Part shown: positions 26,256 to 35,381 of the stretch, one piece after another
Position numbering within the stretch: the stretch's first letter is position 1
Layout of the letters: each line of letters begins with the position of its first letter
DNA from: Brevibacillus_H ginsengisoli
Lineage (GTDB): Bacteria; Bacillota; Bacilli; Brevibacillales; Brevibacillaceae
Length of the DNA stretch: 64,000 nt
NCBI RefSeq assembly: GCF_050113715.1
Contig: NZ_JBNJQR010000002.1
Coordinates: 186,001-250,000 of the forward strand
Direction of reading: 5' to 3'
The notes under the pieces: model-generated
Told to the model about the DNA's origin: nothing
Databases searched by the model: none
The model's input: only the letters and a program-made list of their open reading frames with translations
Translations under genes and position numbers: made by a program

Positions 26256-29200
26256 ATGGAAAAATTAATATATTTTTTATTGAGACGTAAACTCATCGTC
26301 TTTTTAGCCACCTCCCTGATTGTCTTGGCAGGGTTAGGATCGCTTTTCAGCTTTACGGTGGCGCTTGTGCCTAAAGCCAACTTCCCAATTATTAGTGTTA
26401 GTGTAACAGGAGGTTCTCTCCCTCCAGAGGAAATGGAGGAGAAGGTCACCAAACCAATTGAAAAAGAAATCAAATCCATTGCCGACGTAAAGGATTACAC
26501 GTCTAATACAAGTACTGGTTCTTCATTCATCACGATTAAGGCCGAGGAGAAATCCGGAGAGAAGGTAAAGCAAGACGTTCAGAATGCGGTAAACCGTCTT
26601 CGTAACTCGTTTCCCAAAAGCGTAGATACAGTTAATATCAGACAGGATAGCTTTGGAGACGACAATCTGATCGATTTTGCACTATCTGGATCGGATCCGC
26701 AAGTATTGATGACATTGGCGAAATCTACGCTAAAAGATAAAATCGAAGCCGTACCTGGCGTGAAAGAAGTAAAAGTAGAAACCATTGGTTTTGAGAATAA
26801 AATTGCTGTTACTTTCAAACCAGATCAATTAGCAGCTTATAACATTACACCACAGGACGTCATGAATCAGTTGCAGCAAGCCAACTGGAAACAAGCGGTC
26901 GGAACCTTGCAAAATGCTGGTTATGATACAGTCATCATGATTGATCATTCACTTAAAACGATCCAGGATATTGGGAATGTCATGATCAAAACTCAAGATG
27001 GCCCTGTGAGAATCGGGCAGCTGGCTACCATTGATGATTTACGCGGTAAAATGAATGATGCGGTAGGACTGCACGATGGTAACCCTTTTGTCTGGATGAG
27101 TGTCAAGAGAACTGCGGATAGCGATTTGATTTCAACTCAGGATGCTGTTGAAAAAGTAGTAGATGAAATTAACAGGAATGCAAGCGGAAGCTACAAAATG
27201 TACGTCATGTTTGAAGCCGTTTCGTTTATTAAGCACGCGGTGAATAATCTGAGTACAGATGTAGTGATCGGGGGTGCGCTCGCGATCCTGATCCTGATTG
27301 TGTTCCTGCGCAACTGGCGCGTCACATTGGTTATTGCAACCACATTGCCACTGTCCGCATTTATGACGTTCATTGCGATGAAGGTTGGCGGTTATAACAT
27401 CGATTTGGTTACATTAATCTCGCTGAGTCTCTCCGTCGGTTTGATCGTAGATGCGGCGATTGTGGTACTGGAGAGCATCTATCAGTTCCGTGAAAAAGGC
27501 GAACCATTGGAGAGGGCAATCGTCCTTGGTACCAAAGAGGTTATGACTCCAGTTATCGCTTCTCAGATTACCTTGATCGCTGTATTCTTACCGCTCGTAT
27601 TTGCTAATTTTGAGGATTGGCTGAAACCGATTTTTATGACCATAGCGTTTACGGTGACAGCTACGATTGTATCTTCTACGGTTGCTGCATTCTTCTTTGT
27701 TCCTGTGTTTGCTGAGCGTTTCCTGCGTAAAGACAAACAAGGATTGCATAGTGAAGAAAATCATGGGAAGAAACAAAATAAAATCGTGCAATGGTTTAAC
27801 AAACTGCTTCAAGTTGCCTTGAACCATCGTGTCAAAACCTTACTGGTTGCTTTTCTCATGTTTGTCGGGGCGATTTTCTTGGCGCCGATGGTTAAAGTAG
27901 AACTAGGCATGAATGAGAACGAAAATTTCATTTATGCCAAGGCCGATCTGGCGGATGGTACACAAGCTGCGACGACCATTAAAGAAGCGACTGCCGTCGA
28001 AAAGTCGCTACGTCAAGTTCCAGAAATCAGTGACTTGTTTGTAATTGTGGAAAAGAATTCCGCTCAGTTCTTTATCCAATTAGTAGGCAAGGCAGAACGA
28101 AAACGCAATAAAGAGGAAATGTCCAAGGATATCAACGATCGCCTCAATAAAATTCAAGGTGTGGATAAAATAGCGATGTCTTTTGGCAGCCAGAATGATA
28201 AACCGCCTGTTCAGGTGGACGTTATCGGTCAGGATTTAGATACTACCCGCCAATTAACAGCGGATGTTGAAAAAATGTTGAGTACGATCCCAGGTCTGTC
28301 AAACGTCCGAGACGATTTTCAAAAAGGCACCGAAAAAATCACTCTGGTTCCGAAAGAAGACGTCATGGAACAGTTAAATGTCAATCCACGTTCCATGCTT
28401 GCTCAAATTAGTGGGTTCATTGGCGAGCAGAATGTGACGACCATAACGGCTGATGGGATTGATCTCGACGTCGTGGCCCGTTATCCTAAAGAGTGGATGA
28501 AACACCCTGATCAGTTAAAACAATTGTTAGTTACCACAGAAACAGGAAATAAGGTTCCGTTAACTGATTTAGTAGAATTGAAATACACCAAGTCTCCTAT
28601 TACCTTAACCCATCAAAAAGGTGATCGTATCGTAACAGTATCTGCCGACGTATTAGGTGGAGACGTAGGCGCAGCGGGACGTCAAATTGAAGAGAAGCTC
28701 GCACAGTTTGCTGTTCCAGCAGGCTACAAGGTGGAGATTTCAGGTAAACTGAAAGAACAAGGCGCGAACTTTACAGCATTAGCTATGGTTCTATTTGGGG
28801 TAATTGCCCTGATATACATGATCATGGTGACACAATTCGGCCGACTCTCTCATCCGTTTATCATCATGTTAACCATTCCGATGGCGGCTGTCGGGGTAAT
28901 TGTCGGATTCGTCATAACCCAGCGATCGTTTGGTGAGATGGCAATGATCGGGATCATCATGTTGGTTGGGATTGTCGTCTCCAACGCTATCCTTCTCATC
29001 GACCGGATCAACTTGCTTAGAAGCCGTGGGATGGACGTTAAAGAAGCGATTCTTCAAGGAACCAAGGACCGTATTCGCCCCGTACTAATGACCAAATTGA
29101 CTGCAATCTTGGGTATGCTGCCGATGGCCTTGGCTTTTTCAGAAGGTGCTGCTATGGAAGCACCATTGGCAACCGGTGTAATTTTCGGTCTCGCGTTCCA

Positions 29201-29339
29201 CACTGTGGTTACATTGATTTTGGTTCCAGTGATGTATTCGTTGTTTGAAAGCTACTTCGCTCGGAGGTTGGCACGTAAAGAACGCAAGCTGCAACGAAAA
29301 TTGGAACGAAGCATGATGAAAGAAATTCCGAATTCTTAG
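26256..29339 (+). CDS. RND-family efflux transporter (AcrB/SwrC type)
   Basis: The ATG at 26256 follows AAAGGAG and lies 2 bases after the adaptor stop, so they form one operon. The 1027-residue product has the RND layout: 1+5 and 1+5 membrane segments with two large external loops (about residues 35-330 and 560-860) and PN1/PN2-like FPKANFPIISVSVTGG. It exports amphipathic compounds at the expense of the proton gradient. In membrane segment 4 the usual Asp-Asp pair is Asp399-Ala400, and the segment-10 Lys of AcrB is Ser909, so the proton relay differs from E. coli AcrB. SwrC in B. subtilis confers surfactin resistance; the substrate here is unknown. Confidence 0.92.
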   Translation: MEKLIYFLLRRKLIVFLATSLIVLAGLGSLFSFTVALVPKANFPIISVSVTGGSLPPEEMEEKVTKPIEKEIKSIADVKDYTSNTSTGSSFITIKAEEKSGEKVKQDVQNAVNRLRNSFPKSVDTVNIRQDSFGDDNLIDFALSGSDPQVLMTLAKSTLKDKIEAVPGVKEVKVETIGFENKIAVTFKPDQLAAYNITPQDVMNQLQQANWKQAVGTLQNAGYDTVIMIDHSLKTIQDIGNVMIKTQDGPVRIGQLATIDDLRGKMNDAVGLHDGNPFVWMSVKRTADSDLISTQDAVEKVVDEINRNASGSYKMYVMFEAVSFIKHAVNNLSTDVVIGGALAILILIVFLRNWRVTLVIATTLPLSAFMTFIAMKVGGYNIDLVTLISLSLSVGLIVDAAIVVLESIYQFREKGEPLERAIVLGTKEVMTPVIASQITLIAVFLPLVFANFEDWLKPIFMTIAFTVTATIVSSTVAAFFFVPVFAERFLRKDKQGLHSEENHGKKQNKIVQWFNKLLQVALNHRVKTLLVAFLMFVGAIFLAPMVKVELGMNENENFIYAKADLADGTQAATTIKEATAVEKSLRQVPEISDLFVIVEKNSAQFFIQLVGKAERKRNKEEMSKDINDRLNKIQGVDKIAMSFGSQNDKPPVQVDVIGQDLDTTRQLTADVEKMLSTIPGLSNVRDDFQKGTEKITLVPKEDVMEQLNVNPRSMLAQISGFIGEQNVTTITADGIDLDVVARYPKEWMKHPDQLKQLLVTTETGNKVPLTDLVELKYTKSPITLTHQKGDRIVTVSADVLGGDVGAAGRQIEEKLAQFAVPAGYKVEISGKLKEQGANFTALAMVLFGVIALIYMIMVTQFGRLSHPFIIMLTIPMAAVGVIVGFVITQRSFGEMAMIGIIMLVGIVVSNAILLIDRINLLRSRGMDVKEAILQGTKDRIRPVLMTKLTAILGMLPMALAFSEGAAMEAPLATGVIFGLAFHTVVTLILVPVMYSLFESYFARRLARKERKLQRKLERSMMKEIPNS

Positions 29340-29365
29340 TACCTAAAAATGATGAAGAGACACTC

Positions 29366-29404
29366 GAGGAAGGCGTGAAAACATGCCTTCCTCTTCGTTT
29401 TCGT
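29366..29404 (+). terminator. Rho-independent terminator after the efflux operon
   Basis: Perfect 9-bp stem GAGGAAGGC/GCCTTCCTC with a 10-base loop (29366-29393), then TTCGTTTTCG. Confidence 0.82.
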
Positions 29405-29561
29405 TCACATCCTCCGACGGCTCAATCGGAGCTAATCTTGATCGTTATGATTACATTTCAGATGGTAATTTTTAGTTGAACTGTAACCAAATCCTCTGAC
29501 ATTCGTATAAACGATATGGTAAAACAATAAAGGATGTTTGTAAGAAAGCGGGGGAAACATC

Positions 29562-29990
29562 TTGCACCTTGTCTATAAGCTGTTGAATCGATCCAATGTA
29601 GAAGCGTCAACGATCTTGCGTGAAGTTGAGTGCTCTCAGGAGGAATTGCATGTACGAAAGCTGGTGGATGCCAGCTTGTTTACCGGGACCTTGTACGAAC
29701 ATACCTCCAATGCGTTAGAAGAGCTAGAGGTCGTGTATGTGGAACAACCAAAGATTCCGCCTTCTTTGCCCAAGCACCATCAGCATGTATACGGGTATAC
29801 AGTTGAATATTACGAACAATTGGATGACTCCCTACGATTGGTGCAAAGTAAGAATTTTGCTGATTTTGCTTCAATTGTTACCCGATTGCTTGATCATTAC
29901 ACCGTACTTGGCGGAAAGGATTACGAGTTGACCTATACCATTCTGGACGAGAACAGAGGTTGTGTCCTTATTTATGTCAAACCGGAATGA
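29562..29990 (+). CDS. Unknown protein opening the ATP-grasp/DUF350 cassette
   Basis: The TTG at 29562 follows GCGGGGGA with 8-base spacing. The 142-residue product is soluble, with no signal or membrane segment, and mixes short helices and strands (LREVECSQEELHVRKLVD; YELTYTILDENRGCVLIYV). I recognise no family. It is 28 bases before the YgiB-like gene, and the four genes from here to 32062 lie on one strand with short gaps or overlap, so it probably works with the ATP-grasp enzyme. In related enterobacterial loci accessory proteins of unknown fold sit in this place. Confidence 0.72.
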   Translation: MHLVYKLLNRSNVEASTILREVECSQEELHVRKLVDASLFTGTLYEHTSNALEELEVVYVEQPKIPPSLPKHHQHVYGYTVEYYEQLDDSLRLVQSKNFADFASIVTRLLDHYTVLGGKDYELTYTILDENRGCVLIYVKPE

Positions 29991-30018
29991 ACTGTAGGTA
30001 TGAAAGGAGCAGAACCAG

Positions 30019-30414
30019 ATGAATTGGAACATGTGGGTGGAGAGAACCTTTGAACGTGAATGGAAAAAGCATTCGAGCTCCTTTCCAGGGCAAAAAGCTT
30101 CCAAGGTCTCTTTTCACCAAAAAGCTCTTGTGGCCACTGGGGTAATTACACTATCGGCACTAGTAAGTGGCTGTGGAAGTGATGACGCTAGCCCAACGGC
30201 TTATGAGGAGTGTAAGTGGGAAGCCTCCAAGGGAAACACCTATAACTGTGATGACGACACCGGTTCTTTTTACACATCAAGAGGCTATTCTCGAGGCAAA
30301 AAAACCGTCCTCTCATCAACATCCGAGTATGCGAAGTATAAAGCGAGTCAAATGAGTTCAAGCAGTTCCAAAGGAGGCATTGGAGGTGGAGGATCCGGTT
30401 TTTTCGGGGGTTAA
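30019..30414 (+). CDS. YgiB/DUF1190-like small lipoprotein-type protein
   Basis: The ATG at 30019 follows AAAGGAG. The 131-residue product has a basic N-terminal stretch (about residues 1-37), a hydrophobic segment running into LVSGCG, two Cys in a YEECKWEASKGNTYNCDDD region, and a Gly/Ser-rich end (GGIGGGGSGFFGG). E. coli YgiB and YjfM have the same overall plan: long basic lead, Cys at the end of the hydrophobic segment, paired Cys and Gly-rich tail. Like ygiB in front of ygiC, it directly precedes an ATP-grasp gene. The match is based on layout and context more than on strict sequence. Confidence 0.68.
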   Translation: MNWNMWVERTFEREWKKHSSSFPGQKASKVSFHQKALVATGVITLSALVSGCGSDDASPTAYEECKWEASKGNTYNCDDDTGSFYTSRGYSRGKKTVLSSTSEYAKYKASQMSSSSSKGGIGGGGSGFFGG

Positions 30415-31639
30415 AGTAGAGGCACTGCCAGTTTCACATGAAAAGGCATTCTCTATCACCAGAGACTGGTGCGATTGGGATCGCATGCATGGCAGCGAAT
30501 ACTTGGTTCCATCCGTACTTGTATTCTCCAAAGAGCGAGTGAAGCAAATCGCCACCTTGACTGAAGAAGCTTATCAGATCTTCCAGAAGACCCTTCGCTA
30601 CGTGCAACAGGAAGTTCCGGATCCTTATCTGATTCACCAATTAGGAATTCCTGAATCCCTCGTGTACGCTTCTCGTTCTTATGTTCCGTTTGATGCCATT
30701 ACTCGCTTCGACATTGCGATCAGTGATAAACGGATGGTCATACTTGAATATAATTCAGATACGCCAACTGGAGTAGTGGAATCCGCATATGTTGCCAATT
30801 CGGTCATTCGTCGATATACCGCATATGAGAATCCGTCAGCTAAATTAAACGATCGTATAAAAAAATCGATTCGAAACTGCATTCATTATTATCATCATCA
30901 AGGATTTCAGGGTGACATTCTGTTTAGTGCGACGAAATATAGCAACGAAGACATCGGAACGGTGCGATACGCTCAAGCAATTAGTCAAGTAGAATCTGTA
31001 TACGCGCACCTGGAAGATTTGCGACTACGCGCCGAAGGTCTGTATGCTGGTGAGAAAAAATCCTCCATCTGGTATCGGTTGTATCCTTGGGAGCATCTGC
31101 CTCACGACGTTGATCAGGATGGGTTTCCGGTTGGGAAGGCTCTCATTTCTTTGATTGAAGAAAATAAACTTGCGACGATTTCTCCACCCCAATCGATCAT
31201 TACTCAATCCAAGGGACTCCAAGCCTTCATATGGGAAATGGCGAGGTTACGCCACAGGATTTACGATGATGCTGAGCGTGACTTGATTCAACGCTTCATG
31301 CTGCCCAGTTTCTTTGATTCCGATCACTTTCGATCACAAGGGATTCCGTATGTATCGAAGCCGTTGTTTGGGCGTGAGGGAGGAGCAGTTAGGCTATTTG
31401 GTTCCAACGGACAATTGGAAGAGCAAGATGAAGCCGAGCATTATTGGGATCAGCCTGTTATTTATCAGCAAAGAGTGGATTTGCCTCAAGTACATATTCA
31501 GACGGAAGAAGGACCGTTCAGTGGTTTTATGTTAATTGGAGCTTTTTGTGTAGGTGGTAAGTTTGCTGGAATACTACCTCGAGTTGGAGGTCGTATCACA
31601 GGCAACCTGGCTTACTACTTGCCAGCAGCAATGAATTAA
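30386..31639 (+). CDS. Glutathionylspermidine-synthase-like ATP-grasp enzyme (YgiC/YjfC family)
   Basis: The GTG at 30386 is 8 bases after AAGGAGG and lies inside the end of the preceding gene (29-base overlap), implying coupling. The 417-residue product matches the synthetase domain of glutathionylspermidine synthase: MVILEYNSDTPTG and the substrate/ATP loop VSKPLFGREGGAV are the family's key segments. The amidase domain of true GspS is absent, as in E. coli YgiC and YjfC. It should ligate a carboxylate to an amine using ATP, but the substrate is unknown, and Bacillota generally lack glutathione. DUF350 and YgiB-like neighbours are typical of this family. Confidence 0.88.
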   Translation: MEDPVFSGVKVEALPVSHEKAFSITRDWCDWDRMHGSEYLVPSVLVFSKERVKQIATLTEEAYQIFQKTLRYVQQEVPDPYLIHQLGIPESLVYASRSYVPFDAITRFDIAISDKRMVILEYNSDTPTGVVESAYVANSVIRRYTAYENPSAKLNDRIKKSIRNCIHYYHHQGFQGDILFSATKYSNEDIGTVRYAQAISQVESVYAHLEDLRLRAEGLYAGEKKSSIWYRLYPWEHLPHDVDQDGFPVGKALISLIEENKLATISPPQSIITQSKGLQAFIWEMARLRHRIYDDAERDLIQRFMLPSFFDSDHFRSQGIPYVSKPLFGREGGAVRLFGSNGQLEEQDEAEHYWDQPVIYQQRVDLPQVHIQTEEGPFSGFMLIGAFCVGGKFAGILPRVGGRITGNLAYYLPAAMN

Positions 31640-31663
31640 TCGATTGGATAGGAGGGCTCTGGA

Positions 31664-32062
31664 ATGGCCTTATTTTTAACGTACTCTTTTCTTGGTTTTT
31701 TGCTTCTGATTGGAAGCATTCTGATTATCCCTTTAGTGACACCGCATCATGAATGGAAACTGATCAAAGAGAAAAATCGCTCCGCCGTCATCGTTTTCGC
31801 CGGACAAATCTACGCGATTTCGAATAACCTGTATTCCGCGATCGCCAATAGTGTCAGTATTCCTGATTTTTTACTATTCGGGGCTGTGGCGATTATTTGG
31901 CAGATTCTGTTGTTCTATCTGGTTGAATTGGCCACGACAAAGATTTTTTACAAACAACGTTTTTCGAATCTCATCATTGAGAATCAGATCGAACCGGCGA
32001 TTTTGTTCGCAGTTTTTGCCGTTTCCGTCTCGAATGTCATCAGTCCTAGTTTAATTTCCTAG
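31664..32062 (+). CDS. DUF350 membrane protein (YjfL-like)
   Basis: The ATG at 31664 follows AGGAGGG. The 132-residue product has four predicted membrane segments (about residues 5-25, 42-62, 68-92 and 108-130) and the size of DUF350/YjfL proteins, which consist of paired two-helix units. Its place directly after the ATP-grasp gene (24-base gap) is the same as in E. coli-type yjfL-yjfM-yjfC loci. Function unknown; it may localise the cassette to the membrane or act on stress to the envelope. Confidence 0.82.
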   Translation: MALFLTYSFLGFLLLIGSILIIPLVTPHHEWKLIKEKNRSAVIVFAGQIYAISNNLYSAIANSVSIPDFLLFGAVAIIWQILLFYLVELATTKIFYKQRFSNLIIENQIEPAILFAVFAVSVSNVISPSLIS

Positions 32063-32123
32063 ATCGGGAGTATACAATATGTAATAATGATTCACTATCA
32101 GATAATCAGTTGGAGATGATCAA

Positions 32124-32912
32124 ATGGATCTGCAATTAACCGGTCGTACGGCCATTGTGTTGGCTTCTAGTAAAGGGTTAGGAAAAGCAACAGCAGTATC
32201 GTTGGCTAGTGAAGGAGCACAAGTAACCATTTCTGGACGGGACGAAGTGGCATTGCATGAGACGTCGAAGGAGATTGAAAAGGTATCAGGGATGGCGCCG
32301 TTAACAGTAGTCACAGATGTCACCAGTAAAGAAGATATCGAACGGCTCGTTGCCAAAACAGTCGAGCGATTTGGTACAGTCGATATCCTGATCAATAATG
32401 CGGGAGGACCTTCTGCAGGTACCTTTGATTAAATGACGGATGAACATTGGCAGCAAGCGTTCGAATTGAATCTGCTTAGTTTTGTGCGTTCTATCCGTTC
32501 TGTACTTCCCTTCATGCGCGAGCAGCAGTTTGGGCGAATTGTCAATTTTGCCTCGTCTTCCATTAAGCAACCCATCGAGAATCTCATTTTATCCAATACG
32601 TTTCGTACCGGGATTATCGGTTTAGCCAAGACGTTGTCCACCGAGTTAGGTCCTGACGGTATTCTCATCAATACAATCGGGCCAGGTAGAATTTCGACGG
32701 ATCGAGTCGCTTCTCTGGATCAATTGACCGCCAATAGAAAAGGAGTAGATCGTGAACAAATTCGTCAGCAGGTGGAAGATCTTATACCACTAAGACGGTA
32801 CGGAGAACCTGAAGAGTTTGCCCGAGTCGCAACTTTTCTGGCTTCACCCGCGAATAGTTATGTGACAGGTCAAGCATTGCTGGTAGACGGAGGATTGGTT
32901 CGTTCCATCTAA
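32124..32912 (+). pseudogene. Short-chain dehydrogenase/reductase interrupted by an in-frame TAA
   Basis: Two halves lie in the same frame: 32124-32432 (102 residues with the NAD(P) loop ASSKGLGKA and NNAGG) and 32433-32912 (159 residues). Only a TAA at 32430-32432 separates them, and the second half opens with ATG at once. Joined, they make a complete SDR of about 262 residues (GTFD-stop-MTDEHWQQAFELN). A single C-to-T change in CAA (Gln) would explain the stop. Reinitiation at the abutting ATG (TAAATG) might still give two chains. The region of the catalytic Tyr-x3-Lys reads LSNTFRTG, as in atypical SDRs. The substrate is unknown. A base-calling error is the other explanation. Confidence 0.8.
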
Positions 32913-32951
32913 TAGTCAAGTACATACTGTTTACAATAAGGGAGGGTCTAT

Positions 32952-33443
32952 ATGAGTAAAGAAAGCTCGTTTGATATTGTTTCGAAGGTGGATATGGCGG
33001 AAGTGAATAATGCGATTTATACCGCGATGAAGGAAATTGAGAACCGCTTTGATTTTAAAGGTAGCAAAAGCTCCATCAGCTTGGATAAAGAAGAAATGGT
33101 TTTGGTCTCTGACGATGAGTTCAAATTAAGTCAACTCAAAGACGTTCTGCTAGGTAAACTAGTAAAGCGGGAGGTCTCGATTAAGAATATGGATTACGGC
33201 AAAATTGAGCCAGCTGCGGGATCAACTGTACGCCAACGGGTTAAACTTGTACAGGGTATCGATAAAGACAATGCCAAGAAAATCAATACAATCATTAAAG
33301 ATACGGGGCTAAAGGTCAAAAGCCAAATTCAGGATGACCAGATCCGCGTAGTCGGGAAAAGCAAGGATGAACTTCAAGTGATTATCACTGCGATTCGCAA
33401 GGCCGACTTGCCAATTGAAGTCCAGTTTATCAATTATCGCTAG
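32952..33443 (+). CDS. YajQ-family nucleotide-binding protein (UPF0234)
   Basis: The ATG at 32952 follows AAGGGAGGG. The 163-residue product has the YajQ pattern: SFDIVSKVDMAEVNNAI at the start, NRFDFKGSKSSI, and the second half KIINTIIK-like helix with KVKSQIQDDQIRVVGKSKDELQ, ending VQFINYR. Two ferredoxin-like domains are expected. Members bind RNA or nucleotides, and Xanthomonas members bind cyclic-di-GMP; the role in spore formers is not known. It stands as a single gene with its own terminator. Confidence 0.93.
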   Translation: MSKESSFDIVSKVDMAEVNNAIYTAMKEIENRFDFKGSKSSISLDKEEMVLVSDDEFKLSQLKDVLLGKLVKREVSIKNMDYGKIEPAAGSTVRQRVKLVQGIDKDNAKKINTIIKDTGLKVKSQIQDDQIRVVGKSKDELQVIITAIRKADLPIEVQFINYR

Positions 33444-33454
33444 TACATAGGTAA

Positions 33455-33485
33455 AAAGCAGAAGGACAATCCTTCTGCTTTTTTG
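33455..33485 (+). terminator. Rho-independent terminator after yajQ
   Basis: Perfect 11-bp stem AAAGCAGAAGG/CCTTCTGCTTT with a 5-base loop and T-tract. Confidence 0.93.
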
Positions 33486-33576
33486 TTTAATCTCTGCTTT
33501 TTTCGTAATCTCTGATTCTATCGTTCGCTCTTCTTGCGTAAGCATGTACAAATAGGCAAGAAAGGGAGAATGGATT

Positions 33577-34041
33577 ATGAAGGTTTTCGTCATTAGTTTA
33601 CGCAATCTTATCATTGGTGCAGTTGTCGGTCTGTTCATCATCATCGGTGCGATTATTCTGGTCGTAAAAGATCCAATCAATGTCTCAAGTTCATTTAAAC
33701 CTGAATCAAGTTCGATTCCAACCGCTTCCCCAAATCCATTTGAATCACCAAAGCCAAGCTTGTCTCTAGATGTGCAGCAAGATGGATCCACCGCTCATGT
33801 CAAACTGATCACGCAGAACTTCAAGTTTGAACAGCAGGGGAGCAGTGACTCAACCAATGTCACCCACGGAATGGGACACGCGCATCTTTATATTGATGGT
33901 ACCTTGATCAAACAGGTATACAGCCCCGAGTTCATTTTGAAAAAGTTGCCAGAAGGTGAACATGAATTGAAAGTAGAATTGGTTTATCCGAACCATATGT
34001 CCTATCAAGTATCCCAGACCAGAATACTTTCCGTGAATTAA
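33577..34041 (+). CDS. Membrane-anchored protein with His-rich external domain
   Basis: The ATG at 33577 follows AAAGGGAG. The 154-residue product has one membrane segment (about residues 10-30), a Ser/Pro-rich linker (about 40-65) and an external beta domain containing THGMGHAHLYIDG and LPEGEHELKVEL. The His-rich stretch and immunoglobulin-like strand pattern resemble small extracytoplasmic domains that bind metals or other small ligands, but no named family is certain. It is a single gene with a terminator. Confidence 0.75.
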   Translation: MKVFVISLRNLIIGAVVGLFIIIGAIILVVKDPINVSSSFKPESSSIPTASPNPFESPKPSLSLDVQQDGSTAHVKLITQNFKFEQQGSSDSTNVTHGMGHAHLYIDGTLIKQVYSPEFILKKLPEGEHELKVELVYPNHMSYQVSQTRILSVN

Positions 34042-34066
34042 CGTTCCGATCATGGAGCGTTTTTTC
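34040..34066 (+). terminator. Rho-independent terminator after the His-rich protein gene
   Basis: Stem AACGTTCC/GGAGCGTT with one T:G pair (34040-34047 and 34054-34061), then T. Confidence 0.7.
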
Positions 34067-34109
34067 TTTTGCATTCAATTCAGCCAGCTTGATTTGTCGG
34101 AATCCCTTT

Positions 34110-35381
34110 CTATTGAGTTGCTGTATACGCGATAAAGTGTAATTTTTCTTCATCCATATGAAAATCCACGTAACGTCCTGGATTCATTGTATTACCCACG
34201 TATTCTTGCTCCGTAATCCGAAATTCATTGCGTTTCATATGCTCTTCATAATAACCCGGACACAAGTTGAAACGATTAGAGCCCTTATAGAGCTCCCGCA
34301 TATTGGCTAAGGATTTGGCATTAGCGTCATAGTAGGAAAAGTTCCCAATAATCTTACTTTTCTGGTGCAGATATGGTTTTATTTTTTCAAGCGGAAAAAT
34401 TTCATGAAATAAAGAATGGTCATTAAACGACAAGCTATCGATGACAAAATCAATGGAACCATGCTTGAGCGGAAAATGTAAGTCACTGTTAACGAGGTAC
34501 AGGATGGATAAGTTGGGGTTAATATGGTCGATCTTATCTTTAAGCTTTTGCATCATTTCAAGCGTATCCCCGCAAAAAATATAGAGAGCGTTGGGCTGAA
34601 GGGAAGTTAAATATTTTGGTAAGAAAACGAAAGAGTGTACGTGTGTTTCGATGACAACCATACCTGGTTGTACATCCTGTTTCATTTTCGTAAAAATCCA
34701 CTGACTTCCTTTTTCGATAATACTGATTAAACTCGGGTGAATTCGCTCGAATACATCCTGCTCATAAAAATGGTATTGCATCGGAACCTCGCTGGCTTTT
34801 CTTGTTGTAATCACAATACCATCCTTGATTACCGCTTCATAACCGCAATGGCAATGCAGGGAGGCTGTGGAAATATGTTGATTTTGAATAAGCGCATCTT
34901 GCATCCTCAAAGGTCCTTGGCATGTTGGACAATAGAGTAATGGAATGAACTGAAAGGGCACACCGGTCACAGCCTTGGCTAGTTTCAATTGACTAAGTTG
35001 AACAATTTTCTTATCCATTTTGTCAATGGTGTGGTTCAGGGCTTGTACATCCTGCACGATCATTTGTTTCTTCTCGTTTAGCATATGGATGAAAAAAGCA
35101 ATATCCTCAGGGTTCGAAAACAGCGTAATACGTTTAAAGGATAAGAGCTTGTGGATTTCTTGCAAAGTGAAATGGAATTGTTTCAGTTCAGCAATTAAAG
35201 ACATATCTTCTAAACAAGTCTTATCGAATGTATACTGGGATCCCTTTTTCAGAGGAACGATTAATCCAAGCGAAATGTAATAACGAATCGTATTGTTTGC
35301 CACGTTAAATTTTTTGGCAAATGTGCCAATTTTCAGATTAATCACCCCGATCAGCAGCAGATTCAAAAAACTTACAGTCAA
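34110..35381 (-). CDS. MerR-family regulator fused to zinc ribbon and degenerate methyltransferase-like domain
   Basis: The 423-residue frame starts at a TTG (35381, weak AGGA upstream); a GTG at 35345 would give the more typical MerR start (INLKIGTFAKKFN) but lacks a good ribosome site. A MerR helix-turn-helix (KIGTFAKKFNVANNTIRYY) is followed by a coiled coil (about residues 95-135), a Cys4 zinc-ribbon pattern (CPTC ... CHCG, about 173-200) and a domain of about 200 residues patterned like a class I methyltransferase (LHFPLKHGSIDFVIDSLSF) but without a GxGxG loop. This suggests an effector-sensing domain, not an enzyme. It is divergent from the FAD oxidase gene, its likely target. Confidence 0.8.
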   Translation of the reverse strand: MTVSFLNLLLIGVINLKIGTFAKKFNVANNTIRYYISLGLIVPLKKGSQYTFDKTCLEDMSLIAELKQFHFTLQEIHKLLSFKRITLFSNPEDIAFFIHMLNEKKQMIVQDVQALNHTIDKMDKKIVQLSQLKLAKAVTGVPFQFIPLLYCPTCQGPLRMQDALIQNQHISTASLHCHCGYEAVIKDGIVITTRKASEVPMQYHFYEQDVFERIHPSLISIIEKGSQWIFTKMKQDVQPGMVVIETHVHSFVFLPKYLTSLQPNALYIFCGDTLEMMQKLKDKIDHINPNLSILYLVNSDLHFPLKHGSIDFVIDSLSFNDHSLFHEIFPLEKIKPYLHQKSKIIGNFSYYDANAKSLANMRELYKGSNRFNLCPGYYEEHMKRNEFRITEQEYVGNTMNPGRYVDFHMDEEKLHFIAYTATQ

